52,395 nt of DNA. Origin: Prochlorococcus sp. AG-679-P15 (lineage in GTDB: Bacteria > Cyanobacteriota > Cyanobacteriia > PCC-6307 > Cyanobiaceae). The notes under the pieces were generated by a model. That model saw only the letters and a list, made by a program, of their open reading frames with translations, was not told where the DNA came from and did not search any database. Both the position numbers and the translations under genes were made by a program. The first letter of the stretch is position 1; each line of letters opens with the position of its first letter. Below are positions 27,904-37,088 of the stretch, one piece after another. The DNA is taken from NCBI GenBank assembly GCA_003210695.1, contig QCUW01000002.1, positions 1 to 52,395 on the forward strand, written 5' to 3'.

Positions 27904-28908
27904 ATGAAAAGTTATCAAACTAATTCTATAAATAATTTACACAAAATCAGTGTTGCTCCAATGATGGATTGTACAGACAAACATTTTAGGATGATAATGA
28001 GAAAAATAAGCTCAAAAGCCCTTTTATACACTGAAATGATAGTGGTCCAAAGTTTAATTTATACAGATAAAAAAGAAAAATTTTTAAACTTTAATTCAGA
28101 AGAACGCCCCTTATCAATACAATTTGGTGGAGATGACCCTAAAATGCTTAAAGAGGCGGCAAAAATTGCTCAAGATTGGGGATATGATGAAATTAACTTC
28201 AATGTAGGATGTCCAAGTCCAAGAGTTTGCTCAGGAAATTTTGGTGCTTCACTTATGAAAGAACCTAAAAAAGTAGCTAAATGTATAGAGTCTTTGAAAA
28301 ATAATTGCACCTTACCCGTAACAATCAAACATAGAATTGGAGTTGATCAGGAATATAGTTTTGAGAAATTAAATAGTTTCGTGAAAGAAGTTGCCAATGC
28401 TGGAGCAGACAGATTTATCGTGCATGCAAGAAAAGCAATCTTAAAAGGCTTAAACCCTAAACAAAATAGAACTATTCCACCACTCAAGTACGATGTGGTT
28501 AAAGAATTAAAAACAATGAATCCTGAACTGCTAATAGAGATAAATGGTGGTTTTACAAATATTGATCAATGTATAAATGCATTAAACGATTTTGATGGTG
28601 TAATGATAGGAAGATCTGCTTACAAACATCCTTTAATATGGTCTGAAATTGATCAAAAGATCTATAAAGAAAACAATAAAATCAAAAGTGCTTCAGAAGT
28701 TATATTTTCCTTAATTCCCTACATTGAAAACCATTTAAAAAACAAAGGAAATAGTTGGGATATATGTAAGCATCTTATAAATCTAGTTGAAAATATACCT
28801 AAAGCAAAAATCTGGAGAAATAAAGTTTCTAATAAATCAAAACAAAAAGAATTTAATATTGATTATTTAATCAAAATTACATCAGAACTTAGAGAAATGG
28901 GTTATTAA
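27904..28908 (+). CDS. dusA: tRNA-dihydrouridine synthase, DusA type
   Basis: A 334-aa FMN enzyme that reduces uridines in the tRNA D-loop. Motifs: SVAPMMDCTDKHFR at the start, NFNVGCPSPRVCSGNFGASLM with the catalytic cysteine, IKHRIGVD, RFIVHARKAILKGLNPKQNR and the phosphate-binding GVMIGRSAYKHP. The MMDCTD and RKAIL patterns point to DusA rather than DusB/C. The 3' end overlaps the RNA-binding protein gene by 4 bp. Confidence 0.93.
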   Translation: MKSYQTNSINNLHKISVAPMMDCTDKHFRMIMRKISSKALLYTEMIVVQSLIYTDKKEKFLNFNSEERPLSIQFGGDDPKMLKEAAKIAQDWGYDEINFNVGCPSPRVCSGNFGASLMKEPKKVAKCIESLKNNCTLPVTIKHRIGVDQEYSFEKLNSFVKEVANAGADRFIVHARKAILKGLNPKQNRTIPPLKYDVVKELKTMNPELLIEINGGFTNIDQCINALNDFDGVMIGRSAYKHPLIWSEIDQKIYKENNKIKSASEVIFSLIPYIENHLKNKGNSWDICKHLINLVENIPKAKIWRNKVSNKSKQKEFNIDYLIKITSELREMGY

Positions 28909-29354
28909 TTACTTTCCTGAGAAATTTCAGAATTGTTTACTACACTTCTTTTTCTTCTACTTCTGCCATTTTCAAATTCAGAATTTTCGGAAGAGTTTCC
29001 ATAACTTCTATCTTCCCATCCTTCTGCTCCAGAAGATTTATTAGCATAAGTTGCAGTAGGTTCAGAGTAACCGCCTCTACCGCCGCCGCCGCCTCTTCGA
29101 TTACCGCCGCCACCTCTTGGTTCTGCTTTATTAATTCTTAAAGGTCTTCCCATAAGTTCAGTTCCCTGTAACCCATCAATAGCAGCTGATTCGATTGATT
29201 CATCTGCCATCTCAACAAAAGCAAATCCTCTTTTTCTACCTGTATCTCTTTCCAAGGGAAGAGAACAATTCATAACTTCACCAAAGGGTGTAAATAATTC
29301 TACTATGTCTTCTCGCTCTGCGCGGAAAGGCAAATTGCCAACAAAAATACTCAC
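28905..29354 (-). CDS. RNA-binding protein, RRM with glycine-rich tail
   Basis: A 149-aa cyanobacterial Rbp: one RRM (about 1-80) with RNP2 IFVGNL and RNP1 KRGFAFVEM, then a glycine/arginine-rich stretch (GGGGNRRGGGGGRGGY) and a serine/asparagine-rich C-terminal tail. Relatives bind mRNA and are often cold-regulated. The start is GTG at 29352-29354, directly preceding the canonical SIFVGNLPF. A tandem A+T-rich heptamer repeat lies about 40-70 bp upstream. Confidence 0.93.
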   Translation of the reverse strand: MSIFVGNLPFRAEREDIVELFTPFGEVMNCSLPLERDTGRKRGFAFVEMADESIESAAIDGLQGTELMGRPLRINKAEPRGGGGNRRGGGGGRGGYSEPTATYANKSSGAEGWEDRSYGNSSENSEFENGRSRRKRSVVNNSEISQESN

Positions 29355-29394
29355 TTGAAACTCAACTTTAAAAAATAACCTAGATTAAAACTAC

Positions 29395-29423
29395 TAATTA
29401 ATAATTAATAATTAATAATTAAG
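29395..29423. repeat. Tandem repeat (ATAATTA)n
   Basis: Three perfect copies of ATAATTA at 29401-29421 are preceded by TAATTA and followed by A. It lies in the 125-bp gap between argH and the RRM gene, upstream of the RRM gene's start. It may be a slippage-prone promoter element or simple low-complexity DNA. Confidence 0.6.
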
Positions 29424-29479
29424 CAGTCCAAATACATTACTACATTATTCTACTTCAATACATAGCATGTTGTAGAAAA

Positions 29480-30871
29480 TTAATTGATTTTTTGTTTAAC
29501 AATTTTTTTCTGCCATTTATTTATCTCTACTTTTACTTGATCAAATCCTGTTCCACCTAAACTATTTCTGGACTTGACTACGTTCATAGGATTAAGATTT
29601 TCAAAAATATCTTCTTTAAATTCACTATGAAATCTATGAAATTCTTCCAAATCTAAATCTTTAAATAAAATACCTTTTGTTAAGCAATACTTAACAATAT
29701 CTCCCACTATTTGATAAGCCTCTCTAAAAGGAACTTTCTTCCCAACTAAATAATCTGCTAAATCAGTTGCATTAGAAAAATCATTATTGACTGAATCCAT
29801 TAACTTTTCAACATTAAACTCGATCCCCTCATTTATTAAAATTGTCATAGCTTTCAAGCATGCAGAAACAGTATCTACAGTGTCAAAAATTGGTTCTTTA
29901 TCTTCTTGGAAATCCTTATTGTATGAGAGAGGTACACCTTTTATGATTGTTAATAATGCATGCAGATTGCCATAAACTCGGCCAGTTTTACCACGTATTA
30001 ATTCTGGAACATCTGGATTTTTCTTCTGAGGCATTAAGCTACTTCCCGTAGCACACTTATCTGTTAATTTTGCAAAAGAAAATTCATCAGTAACCCATAA
30101 AATAATTTCTTCTGAAATTCTACTTAAATGTGACATTATTAAAGCAGAAGTTGATACAAATTCAATGCAAAAATCTCTGTCGCTTACAGCATCAATACTA
30201 TTATGATAAATATTTTCAAATCCTAATTCTTCGGCAGTAAAGTATCTATCTATCTTTATTTTTGTACCTGCTAGAGCTGCTGCCCCTAAAGGGGAAATAT
30301 TTACCCTAGCTCTAACTTCTTTAAGCCTTTCACGATCTCTTTGAAACATCTCAATATATGCTAAAAGATGATGAGCTAAAGATAATGGTTGTGCTCTTTG
30401 CATATGGGTATAACCAGGAATTAAGGTATAAATATTTGACTCTGCAATAGAAAGTAAAGAATATTGTAATTCTGCAAGTTGACTGTCAATTATATCAATT
30501 TTTTTCCTCAACCATAGTCTGATATCTGTTCCTACTTGATCATTTCTACTCCTGCCAGTATGTAATTTTTTACCCGTTTCACCAATTAAATTAATAAGCT
30601 TTTCTTCAATACTATAATGAATATCCTCAGATGGAGCTTCAGGAGAAAATTTTCCCTCAATAAAATCTTGTTTGATAGACTCTAAGCCCTCAATAATCTC
30701 TATAGATTCACTATTAGACAAGACCTTTGTTTTACCTAGCATTTTTGCATGAGCAATAGAACAATCTATATCTTCAAAAATTAATGTCTTATCAAAACTT
30801 ATTGAAGCATTAAACCCCTCAATAAAAGGATTCAAACTGCTATCAAACCTATTACTCCAAACTTTAGACAT
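29480..30871 (-). CDS. argH: Argininosuccinate lyase
   Basis: A 463-aa ArgH, last step of arginine synthesis (argininosuccinate to arginine and fumarate). The fumarase/aspartase signature [20 protein letters not shown] is exact, and the other conserved blocks ([24 protein letters not shown]) are present. The ATG at 30869-30871 (MSKVWSNRF) is preferred over the track's TTG three codons earlier. Same strand as the rsbU-like gene, which starts about 1.4 kb upstream. Confidence 0.97.
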   Translation of the reverse strand: MSKVWSNRFDSSLNPFIEGFNASISFDKTLIFEDIDCSIAHAKMLGKTKVLSNSESIEIIEGLESIKQDFIEGKFSPEAPSEDIHYSIEEKLINLIGETGKKLHTGRSRNDQVGTDIRLWLRKKIDIIDSQLAELQYSLLSIAESNIYTLIPGYTHMQRAQPLSLAHHLLAYIEMFQRDRERLKEVRARVNISPLGAAALAGTKIKIDRYFTAEELGFENIYHNSIDAVSDRDFCIEFVSTSALIMSHLSRISEEIILWVTDEFSFAKLTDKCATGSSLMPQKKNPDVPELIRGKTGRVYGNLHALLTIIKGVPLSYNKDFQEDKEPIFDTVDTVSACLKAMTILINEGIEFNVEKLMDSVNNDFSNATDLADYLVGKKVPFREAYQIVGDIVKYCLTKGILFKDLDLEEFHRFHSEFKEDIFENLNPMNVVKSRNSLGGTGFDQVKVEINKWQKKIVKQKIN

Positions 30872-30931
30872 ATTATTCAAAAACTTTAATTACTTCTAAT
30901 AAAGCATTTTTTTATATAAGTGACAAAAAAT

Positions 30932-32275
30932 CTAATCTATCTGAAAAACTATCATTGAAGCATCGTCCTCTAATTGTCTGTTTTTACCTGTAAATGCATC
31001 TAGGGTTTTGAAAATTGTATGTAAAATTTCTTTAGATTTGAGTGATTTTTTACATAGCTTTGAAAAGGATTTAATTAAACGTTCTTCATCAAATCTTTCT
31101 CCTAAAGCATTAGAAGCATCAGTGACTCCATCAGTATAAAAAAGAATTGCATCATTTTTTTTAAGTTGAATTTGACTACATTTATATTCAGCATCATTTT
31201 GTAAACCAAGGACAAAACCATCAGAATCCAACTTTACAATTTTTTGCTCAGAACTTTTCCAAAGCAAAGGGGGGTTATGTGCTGCATTAGCATACCTTAA
31301 TTTCTTTGTTCTAGGATCATAATCTGAATAAAATAAAGTGACAAATCTATGAGACTGATCTAAATCATAAATAGTTAGCTGATTTAAATCGTGTAATATT
31401 CTATCTGGAGGCAAACCTGTCAAAACCTCTGCTCTAAGCATTCCACGTAACATAGTCATTAAAAGGCCTGCTGGAATTCCTTTACCCATGACATCACCAA
31501 TAACTAAAGCCCACCTCGCCTTTGCCCTTCTTTTTTCAGAAATGTTTGTTTTTAAGGACATAAAATCGTAATAATCTCCTCCTAGTTGAAGTGCTGGTCT
31601 GCAGTGAGCGGCTAAATCAACTCCAAAAATAATTGGGCAATAATCCGGTAAAAGTTGCGATTGAATTTCTGCTCCAATAGAAATTTCTCTATCTAATTTT
31701 TCATGCTTTTTTTTTGTTTTAGTTAGCCAATAATTTTCTAAACCAACCGCCAAACAATTAAGAATAAAAGTTAAATTTCGTTCATTTATAAGAGATTCAT
31801 TTAATATTTCTTGGTTGAATGTGTAAACAAATCCTCTACATTTCCCTCTTGACAAAATTTTATAAGACTTAATTTTATATTCTTTAAATTTATTATTTAA
31901 AGCTTTTTCAAAAGAATCAATTTCTTTAAGTCTATGATTTTTTGAAAAATCAAAATTTTTTAGATAACTCTTAATTTGGCAATCTATTTTTAAATTTTTT
32001 GTATACCCCGAAAACTTGATATTATCTTTCCATATTTCACCGTTTTCATTTAAAGGAATAATTAGACTTAATTGTTGGTTGAAAGTATGTTTTAAGATTA
32101 AAGAAATATAGTCTAGAAATCTTTTAATATTTGAGAAAGATTTTAAATAATAAGATAACGAAGATGCTATCTCAATAAATTTATCTTTCTTATCAAGTGA
32201 AAATTGATATTCACTTTCTAAAAATTTTTGAATTACCTCATTAGAGAGTAATTTTTCTTTTTGATTATTAGACAA
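30932..32275 (-). CDS. SpoIIE/RsbU-type PP2C serine phosphatase
   Basis: A 447-aa protein. The C-terminal PPM phosphatase domain (about 205-445) has metal aspartates in GGDYYDF, VIGDVMGKGIPAG and FYTDGVTDASN. The N-terminal ~190 residues look like a degenerate GAF-like sensor domain followed by a short linker helix. Family role: dephosphorylation of an anti-sigma-antagonist in partner-switching regulation. No anti-sigma or STAS gene is adjacent. Start is TTG at 32273-32275, with no clear alternative. Confidence 0.88.
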   Translation of the reverse strand: MSNNQKEKLLSNEVIQKFLESEYQFSLDKKDKFIEIASSLSYYLKSFSNIKRFLDYISLILKHTFNQQLSLIIPLNENGEIWKDNIKFSGYTKNLKIDCQIKSYLKNFDFSKNHRLKEIDSFEKALNNKFKEYKIKSYKILSRGKCRGFVYTFNQEILNESLINERNLTFILNCLAVGLENYWLTKTKKKHEKLDREISIGAEIQSQLLPDYCPIIFGVDLAAHCRPALQLGGDYYDFMSLKTNISEKRRAKARWALVIGDVMGKGIPAGLLMTMLRGMLRAEVLTGLPPDRILHDLNQLTIYDLDQSHRFVTLFYSDYDPRTKKLRYANAAHNPPLLWKSSEQKIVKLDSDGFVLGLQNDAEYKCSQIQLKKNDAILFYTDGVTDASNALGERFDEERLIKSFSKLCKKSLKSKEILHTIFKTLDAFTGKNRQLEDDASMIVFQID

Positions 32276-32339
32276 AACAAATTAAATGTATAGGTATGTT
32301 TTAACACTAAAAATACATTTTTAAAAAATTAATTACATT

Positions 32340-33620
32340 TTATCTATCAGCAAGTAGAGCCTCAACAAATTCAAAACTATTAAAAGGCCTTAAATCTTTA
32401 ATACCCTCTCCAGCTCCAATGAATCTTATGGGCAAATTCACTTCTGCAGAAACAGCTAAAGAAACCCCACCTCTTGAAGTGCCGTCCAATTTAGTAATAA
32501 TTGCACCACTTAAATTTGCAGATTTTGCAAAACTTTTTGCTTGCTTTAATCCATTTTGTCCCTGGCTAGCATCTAAAACTAATAAAGATTCAATAATTGC
32601 ATCAGGCACTTTTTTATCAATAATTTTTTTAATTTTTGATAATTCGTCCATAAGATTATTTTTAGTTTGCAACCTACCCGCAGTATCTACAAGTAATAAA
32701 TCACTATTACGTTTTTTTGCTGCATTAATAGCATCAAAAACAACTGCTGCAGGATCTGCATTCTTTGATTGATTAGAAATAACATCAACCTGACTTCTAT
32801 CGCCCCATACCTTTAATTGTTCTACTGCTGCTGCTCTAAAAGTATCTGCTGCTGCTATTAAAGTTTTATAATTACTTTTTGATGATAAATAAGCAAGTTT
32901 TCCAAGAGTTGTAGTTTTACCAACACCATTAACTCCAACTATTAACCAAACATTTAACTTACCTTTTTTTGGAACAAGAATATTTGATCCAGAATTTTTT
33001 ATTGGTTCTTCAATGATTGCTTGTAATTCATTTTTTAAAAACTTTATCCCTTCTTCTCCTCCAACAACTTCTTCATTTAATTTTTTCCTAAGAGAATCAA
33101 TCACCTTATTTGTTGAATCCATGCCAACATCTGCTCTTATTAATAAAGTTTCTAAATCATCTAAAGACTCTGGTGTGAGTGGATCATCTCCTAATTTATC
33201 TAATAATTCGGTTACAAAACCTTTTCTTGTTTCTTCTAATCCTCTACGCAATTTACTTAACCAATCTATTTCGTCCGTGGAAATTTCATTTATTTTTTTA
33301 CCTTGTGCAGCCAACACCATCGCTGACCAAGTAAATTCATCATCAAATTCTCCTAAATTGGCTGCAGTTTCATATGTAACATTTGAAAAATCTTTCTTAT
33401 AAACCTCTTCTTTAATCTGCTCTTCTTCTTTAATCTGCTCTTCTTCTTTAATCTGCTCTTTTTCTTTAATCTGCTCTTTTTCTTTAATCTGCTCTTCTTC
33501 TTTAATCTTCTCTTTTTCTTTAATCTTCTCTTCTTCTTTTTTTAATGCTTGTTTTTGTTTTAATAAAGCATAGGCTTGAGCAGCCCATTCACGAGATGTA
33601 TCGGAATCATTATTTATCAT
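32340..33620 (-). CDS. ftsY: Signal recognition particle receptor FtsY
   Basis: A 426-aa SRP receptor GTPase for co-translational membrane targeting. NG domain (about 125-426): P-loop GVNGVGKTTTLGKLA, DTFRAAAVEQL, LLVDTAGRLQTK and ITKLDGTSRGG. The N-terminal acidic A-domain contains about seven copies of a charged hexapeptide (EEEQIK/EKEQIK/EKEKIK; about 30-72), encoded by an 18-bp tandem repeat. This kind of insert is usually variable between strains. The ATG start and family length are fine. Confidence 0.95.
   Translation of the reverse strand: MINNDSDTSREWAAQAYALLKQKQALKKEEEKIKEKEKIKEEEQIKEKEQIKEKEQIKEEEQIKEEEQIKEEVYKKDFSNVTYETAANLGEFDDEFTWSAMVLAAQGKKINEISTDEIDWLSKLRRGLEETRKGFVTELLDKLGDDPLTPESLDDLETLLIRADVGMDSTNKVIDSLRKKLNEEVVGGEEGIKFLKNELQAIIEEPIKNSGSNILVPKKGKLNVWLIVGVNGVGKTTTLGKLAYLSSKSNYKTLIAAADTFRAAAVEQLKVWGDRSQVDVISNQSKNADPAAVVFDAINAAKKRNSDLLLVDTAGRLQTKNNLMDELSKIKKIIDKKVPDAIIESLLVLDASQGQNGLKQAKSFAKSANLSGAIITKLDGTSRGGVSLAVSAEVNLPIRFIGAGEGIKDLRPFNSFEFVEALLADR
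33403..33546. repeat. 18-bp tandem repeat inside ftsY, about 7-8 units
   Basis: Units of the form TCTTCTTCTTTAATCTGC repeat every 18 bp, with single-base differences (TCTTTTTCT and CTTC variants). The first and last units are degenerate. Because 18 is a multiple of three, copy-number changes keep the ftsY frame and add or remove a charged six-residue block. It is the strongest tandem array in the window. Confidence 0.9.
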
Positions 33621-33681
33621 AAATATTTTTTTAAATCGTATTTAATTAAATTATAAAAAATTATTGATTTATATCCAATAA

Positions 33682-34308
33682 TTATTTTACTTTAATTCTT
33701 TGCAACCTCCTTAAAACACCATTAATCATTTTTCTACCTTGAATATCGCTATATTTATTGGCTAAATTAACAGCCTCATCACATGCAACCGCAACAGGAG
33801 TATTTAAAAAATGAATATCAACATAAGCTAAACGCAAAATATCGCGATCAATTCTAGGTAATCTCTTTAATCTCCATCCATCCATTACCGCATCAATTTC
33901 ACAATCAATTCTTTGAAAATTTTTAATTATGCTTGAAATTCTATTATTAACATCTTTTCTAATATCATTTTGATTGCTTGAAACAACCAATTTAGGAAAA
34001 TCTAAAGTAACTGAAACTGAATTCATTACAGATTCAATTTTATGAAAAGCTTTTTTGAATTCATCTCTAACATTGCCAAAAGAAGAATTGCTTCCTTCTT
34101 TTAATTCAATGTCTAAAAGATTTTGCGATACATTTTCTAAATCTGCTTCACAATCATCTAACTCATCTCTGCAGTAGTTTATTAAAGAATCTAAAGCAGA
34201 TTCAAAAATCTCATCTATTTCTAATTTATTTAATTCTAAATCTCCTTTGTCATTAATAAGGCCTAATGAAAGTAATGATAATTCTCTAGAAAGCGATCTA
34301 TTATGCAT
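33682..34308 (-). CDS. nusB: Transcription antitermination factor NusB
   Basis: A 208-aa NusB. The conserved ending INYCRDELDDC... and the C-terminal core VMDGWRLKRLPRIDRDILRLAYVDIHFLNTPVAVACDEAVNLANKY match the family; cyanobacterial NusB carries a longer middle than the ~140-aa E. coli form. It binds boxA RNA with S10 in rRNA antitermination. ATG at 34306-34308 is preferred to the TTG one codon before. It lies directly after the DUF502 gene (same strand). Confidence 0.92.
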   Translation of the reverse strand: MHNRSLSRELSLLSLGLINDKGDLELNKLEIDEIFESALDSLINYCRDELDDCEADLENVSQNLLDIELKEGSNSSFGNVRDEFKKAFHKIESVMNSVSVTLDFPKLVVSSNQNDIRKDVNNRISSIIKNFQRIDCEIDAVMDGWRLKRLPRIDRDILRLAYVDIHFLNTPVAVACDEAVNLANKYSDIQGRKMINGVLRRLQRIKVK

Positions 34309-34311
34309 CAA

Positions 34312-35049
34312 TTAAGTAGATGAAATATTTGAAGAAGCTCTTAGTTGAGAAAATAATTTCGAGAAAGTGGGATTTGTAGAATTAACTTTTTCATCTGGAT
34401 TAACAATCCCAACTGAAATAATTGTTCTAAAAGCATCTTCAACTGAAATATCTAGGTCTTTCACAGAAGATTCAGGAACTAATGTATACCAACCAGTTGT
34501 TGGGTTAGGAGCAGTAGGTATAAAAACACTTAATAATTTCTTATCTAATTCTGATTGCAGTGATGGGCCAACATCACCAGTAACAAAACCAACACTAAAT
34601 AATCCCTCTCGTGGATACTCAACTAAAACAACTCTTCTAAACCTATTAGACTTATTACTTAAAAATGTTTCAAGTAATTGTTTAAGAGTTTTATAAACTG
34701 CTCCTGCTACTGGAATCTTTGATAAAGTACCTTCTCCGAATTCTAATAACCACCTTCCTACAAAATTTCTAGCCATCAAACCAATAAGTAAAATAGCTAA
34801 TAAAGGGACAGTTAAACCTAAGGTTAAATTAATTAAATCTTGTAATAAAGGGTTTAATGTAATGAATGGATTTAGTTGTTTTGGTACCGAAGTGACTAAT
34901 GTAAGAACAAATTTACTAACGATAGAAGATAGCCAAATAGTTGTTGCTAATGGGATAACAACTAACAATCCAGCTATAAGATCATTTTTTAAATCTTGTT
35001 GGAGCCTAGTACCTAGGTTCGAATCTTGACTTTGAGTTGATTCAACCAA
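34312..35049 (-). CDS. DUF502 family membrane protein
   Basis: A 245-aa protein with two N-terminal membrane segments (about 25-48 and 68-90) and a soluble C-terminal part. The block GEGTLSKIPVAGAVYKTLKQLLETF, the VVLVEYPREGLFSVGFVTGD strand and FIPTAPNPTTGWYTLVP are DUF502 signatures. Function unknown. The start is TTG at 35047-35049; no in-frame ATG is seen upstream. It is the first gene of the DUF502-nusB-ftsY run, and the 147-bp divergent gap to queG should hold promoters. Confidence 0.9.
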   Translation of the reverse strand: MVESTQSQDSNLGTRLQQDLKNDLIAGLLVVIPLATTIWLSSIVSKFVLTLVTSVPKQLNPFITLNPLLQDLINLTLGLTVPLLAILLIGLMARNFVGRWLLEFGEGTLSKIPVAGAVYKTLKQLLETFLSNKSNRFRRVVLVEYPREGLFSVGFVTGDVGPSLQSELDKKLLSVFIPTAPNPTTGWYTLVPESSVKDLDISVEDAFRTIISVGIVNPDEKVNSTNPTFSKLFSQLRASSNISST

Positions 35050-35196
35050 AATTAAAATTCCTAATTTTATACATTTTACTAATAATTTAACTAGTTTTAC
35101 TAGATAGGGATATATCTATTTTTGAAAAATTAAAACTATATTATTAGTTTCCTTTTTAAAGATACCATTTTTTTCAATCTAAATCATAATATAGTA

Positions 35197-36141
35197 ATGA
35201 AAGATGTAAGTCATAAAAACGAAGACTTAAGTTATAAACTAAAAAAAAGAGCAATTCTTGAAGGTTTTGCTGTGTCTGGCATAGCATCAATACCAGGGAG
35301 TACCCGTCTCAAATTAAGAACTAAAGCATTAGATAGATGGCTTGCAAATAATTATCATGGTGAAATGAAATGGATGGAATCAGAAAGGAGAAAGGATATA
35401 AAATCTCTCTTAAACGGAGCAAAAAGTGTTTTAGCTGTTGGTTTTAATTATTTAAGTGAAGAAAACAAACAAAATTCAAAATTTAAAATTGGAAAATTTG
35501 GCCAAGGAGAAGATTACCATAAAGTTATTTTTAAGAAATTAAAAAAGATAGGTCAATGGATTAATAATGAAATTCCAGATTGCAAATGGAAAATTTGTAT
35601 TGACACCTCTCCACTTCTAGAAAAAGCTTGGGCAGAGGAAGCAGGATTGGGTTGGATAGGAAAAAATAGCAATATTATTAATCAAAAATATGGCTCATGG
35701 TTAACTTTAGGTTTTTTAATTCTTACTAAAGATTTTACACCTGATGGTTCATCTGAATCTCTTTGCGGGAAATGTGAAAAATGTATTGAACAATGTCCCA
35801 CAAATGCCATAACAGAACCTTTTGTTGTAAATTCTGAGTTATGCATTGCTTATCACACTATAGAAAATAGGAATAAAACTTTTCCAGAACACATTGAAAA
35901 AAATCTAAATGGCTGGATTGCTGGTTGTGATATTTGCCAAGATGTATGTCCATGGAATAAACAAGTTCCTCTAAATAAAAGTATTGAAGCTATCCCAAGA
36001 GAATGGATTAAAAATCTTAACGTTGAATCATTAAGTTGGAATAAAAAAAAATGGGAATCATATCTAAAAGGAACTACATTAAAGAGAATAAAACCTTGGA
36101 TGTGGGAAAGAAATATAAAAGCAGTCCTCAAAACAAAATAA
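35197..36141 (+). CDS. queG: Epoxyqueuosine reductase
   Basis: A 314-aa QueG, the cobalamin- and Fe-S-dependent last step of queuosine synthesis in tRNA. Two ferredoxin-like clusters are plain: CGKCEKCIEQCPTNAI and CDICQDVCPWNK. The N-terminal DUF1730 domain includes AVGFNYL and DTSPLLEKAWAEEAGLGWIGKN. The C-terminal HEAT-like tail of longer homologues is absent, as in other short QueG proteins. B12 need links it functionally to cbiD in this window. The TPR gene follows after 4 bp. Confidence 0.94.
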   Translation: MKDVSHKNEDLSYKLKKRAILEGFAVSGIASIPGSTRLKLRTKALDRWLANNYHGEMKWMESERRKDIKSLLNGAKSVLAVGFNYLSEENKQNSKFKIGKFGQGEDYHKVIFKKLKKIGQWINNEIPDCKWKICIDTSPLLEKAWAEEAGLGWIGKNSNIINQKYGSWLTLGFLILTKDFTPDGSSESLCGKCEKCIEQCPTNAITEPFVVNSELCIAYHTIENRNKTFPEHIEKNLNGWIAGCDICQDVCPWNKQVPLNKSIEAIPREWIKNLNVESLSWNKKKWESYLKGTTLKRIKPWMWERNIKAVLKTK

Positions 36142-36145
36142 AAAA

Positions 36146-37000
36146 ATGAAAAAATCCATAGTAAAATTATTATTTTTTTCAATAATAAGTGGCCATATTT
36201 TTAATATGCATAATTTAAAAGCTATCGTACCGCATTATTATTTCCCAGAAACAAAATTTTTAAAACAAGAAGCTCTATCAATTGGGAAACAGGCCTATCA
36301 AATTTTATTTTTTGGTCAAGTCAAAGATAGCTTAAATATGGCCAAATTAGCTGTAAAAATTGATGATAAAAATGAAATATTATGGACGATTCTTGCTGAA
36401 ACACAAATAGCCAGCAAATTATACAATGATGCTCTGATTTCTTTAAATAATGCCCACAAAATCAACCCTAAGATGGCTGAAGTATATTTTGCAAAAAGTA
36501 CTATATATTTAAAACAATCAAAAATAGAAAAAGCAAAAATCTCCTTACAATCAGGTATCAAAATCCAACCGAAAAACTTTAATGCTATTTTTCAATTAGG
36601 AAATATTTATTTAATGGAAAAAAATTATGAAAAAGCTTTAGAAGAATTTAATAAGGCAATTAAAATTAAAAAAGATTTTTGGCAAGCTATCAATAACAAA
36701 GGTTTAGCATATTTTGAGCTAGACAAAACAAGTCTTTCTATTATCTCTTTTGAAAAAGCTATTTCTATAAAAGAGAACGCAGAATCACTGCTAGCATTAG
36801 CTACATGTTTAAGAACTAAAGATATTAATCAAGCAATAATAATTGCAAAAAAAGCTTTAATTAAAGATCCGAATTACGTCGAATATAATTACAGAAAAGA
36901 ACAGCTTTGGGGTGAGAAACTGCAAACTTCTACTGAAAAACTTTTTAATAATACTGAACTTAAAAAAGAAATATTATTTGCAAAAACAAAATTAAATTAA
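36146..37000 (+). CDS. TPR-repeat protein with signal peptide
   Basis: A 284-aa protein with an N-terminal signal-like segment (about 1-26), then four to five TPR units (about 60-230; for example FNAIFQLGNIYLMEKNYEKALEEFNKAIKIKKDF). Probably lumenal or periplasmic and a protein-protein scaffold; the partner is unknown. It lies four bases behind queG, so it is probably cotranscribed, and is conserved at this place in Prochlorococcus as I recall it. Confidence 0.85.
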   Translation: MKKSIVKLLFFSIISGHIFNMHNLKAIVPHYYFPETKFLKQEALSIGKQAYQILFFGQVKDSLNMAKLAVKIDDKNEILWTILAETQIASKLYNDALISLNNAHKINPKMAEVYFAKSTIYLKQSKIEKAKISLQSGIKIQPKNFNAIFQLGNIYLMEKNYEKALEEFNKAIKIKKDFWQAINNKGLAYFELDKTSLSIISFEKAISIKENAESLLALATCLRTKDINQAIIIAKKALIKDPNYVEYNYRKEQLWGEKLQTSTEKLFNNTELKKEILFAKTKLN

Positions 37001-37020
37001 ATTTCATAATTATTAATACT

Positions 37021-37038
37021 GGTAAATATTTATTTACC
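37021..37038. promoter_or_regulatory. 18-bp inverted repeat upstream of the gyrA-like gene
   Basis: GGTAAAT-ATTT-ATTTACC has perfect 7-bp arms. It lies 20 bp after the TPR stop and 50 bp before the topoisomerase start. No T-run follows, so it is not a classic terminator; it could be an operator or the end of the queG-TPR transcript. Evidence is symmetry and location only. Confidence 0.35.
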
Positions 37039-37088
37039 TATTAATCTTAATTTAGTTTATGAAAGGACAAAGTTAATTTCCTAATTAA

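Noticed and set aside
33013-33402. 129-aa plus-strand ORF opposite ftsY
   Set aside because: Serine/phenylalanine-rich composition typical of an antisense shadow of a charged A+T-rich gene; ftsY is certain.
33403-33546. Possible CRISPR-like repeat array
   Set aside because: Units are 18 bp, contiguous without spacers, and encode a charged repeat inside the ftsY frame; it is a coding tandem repeat.
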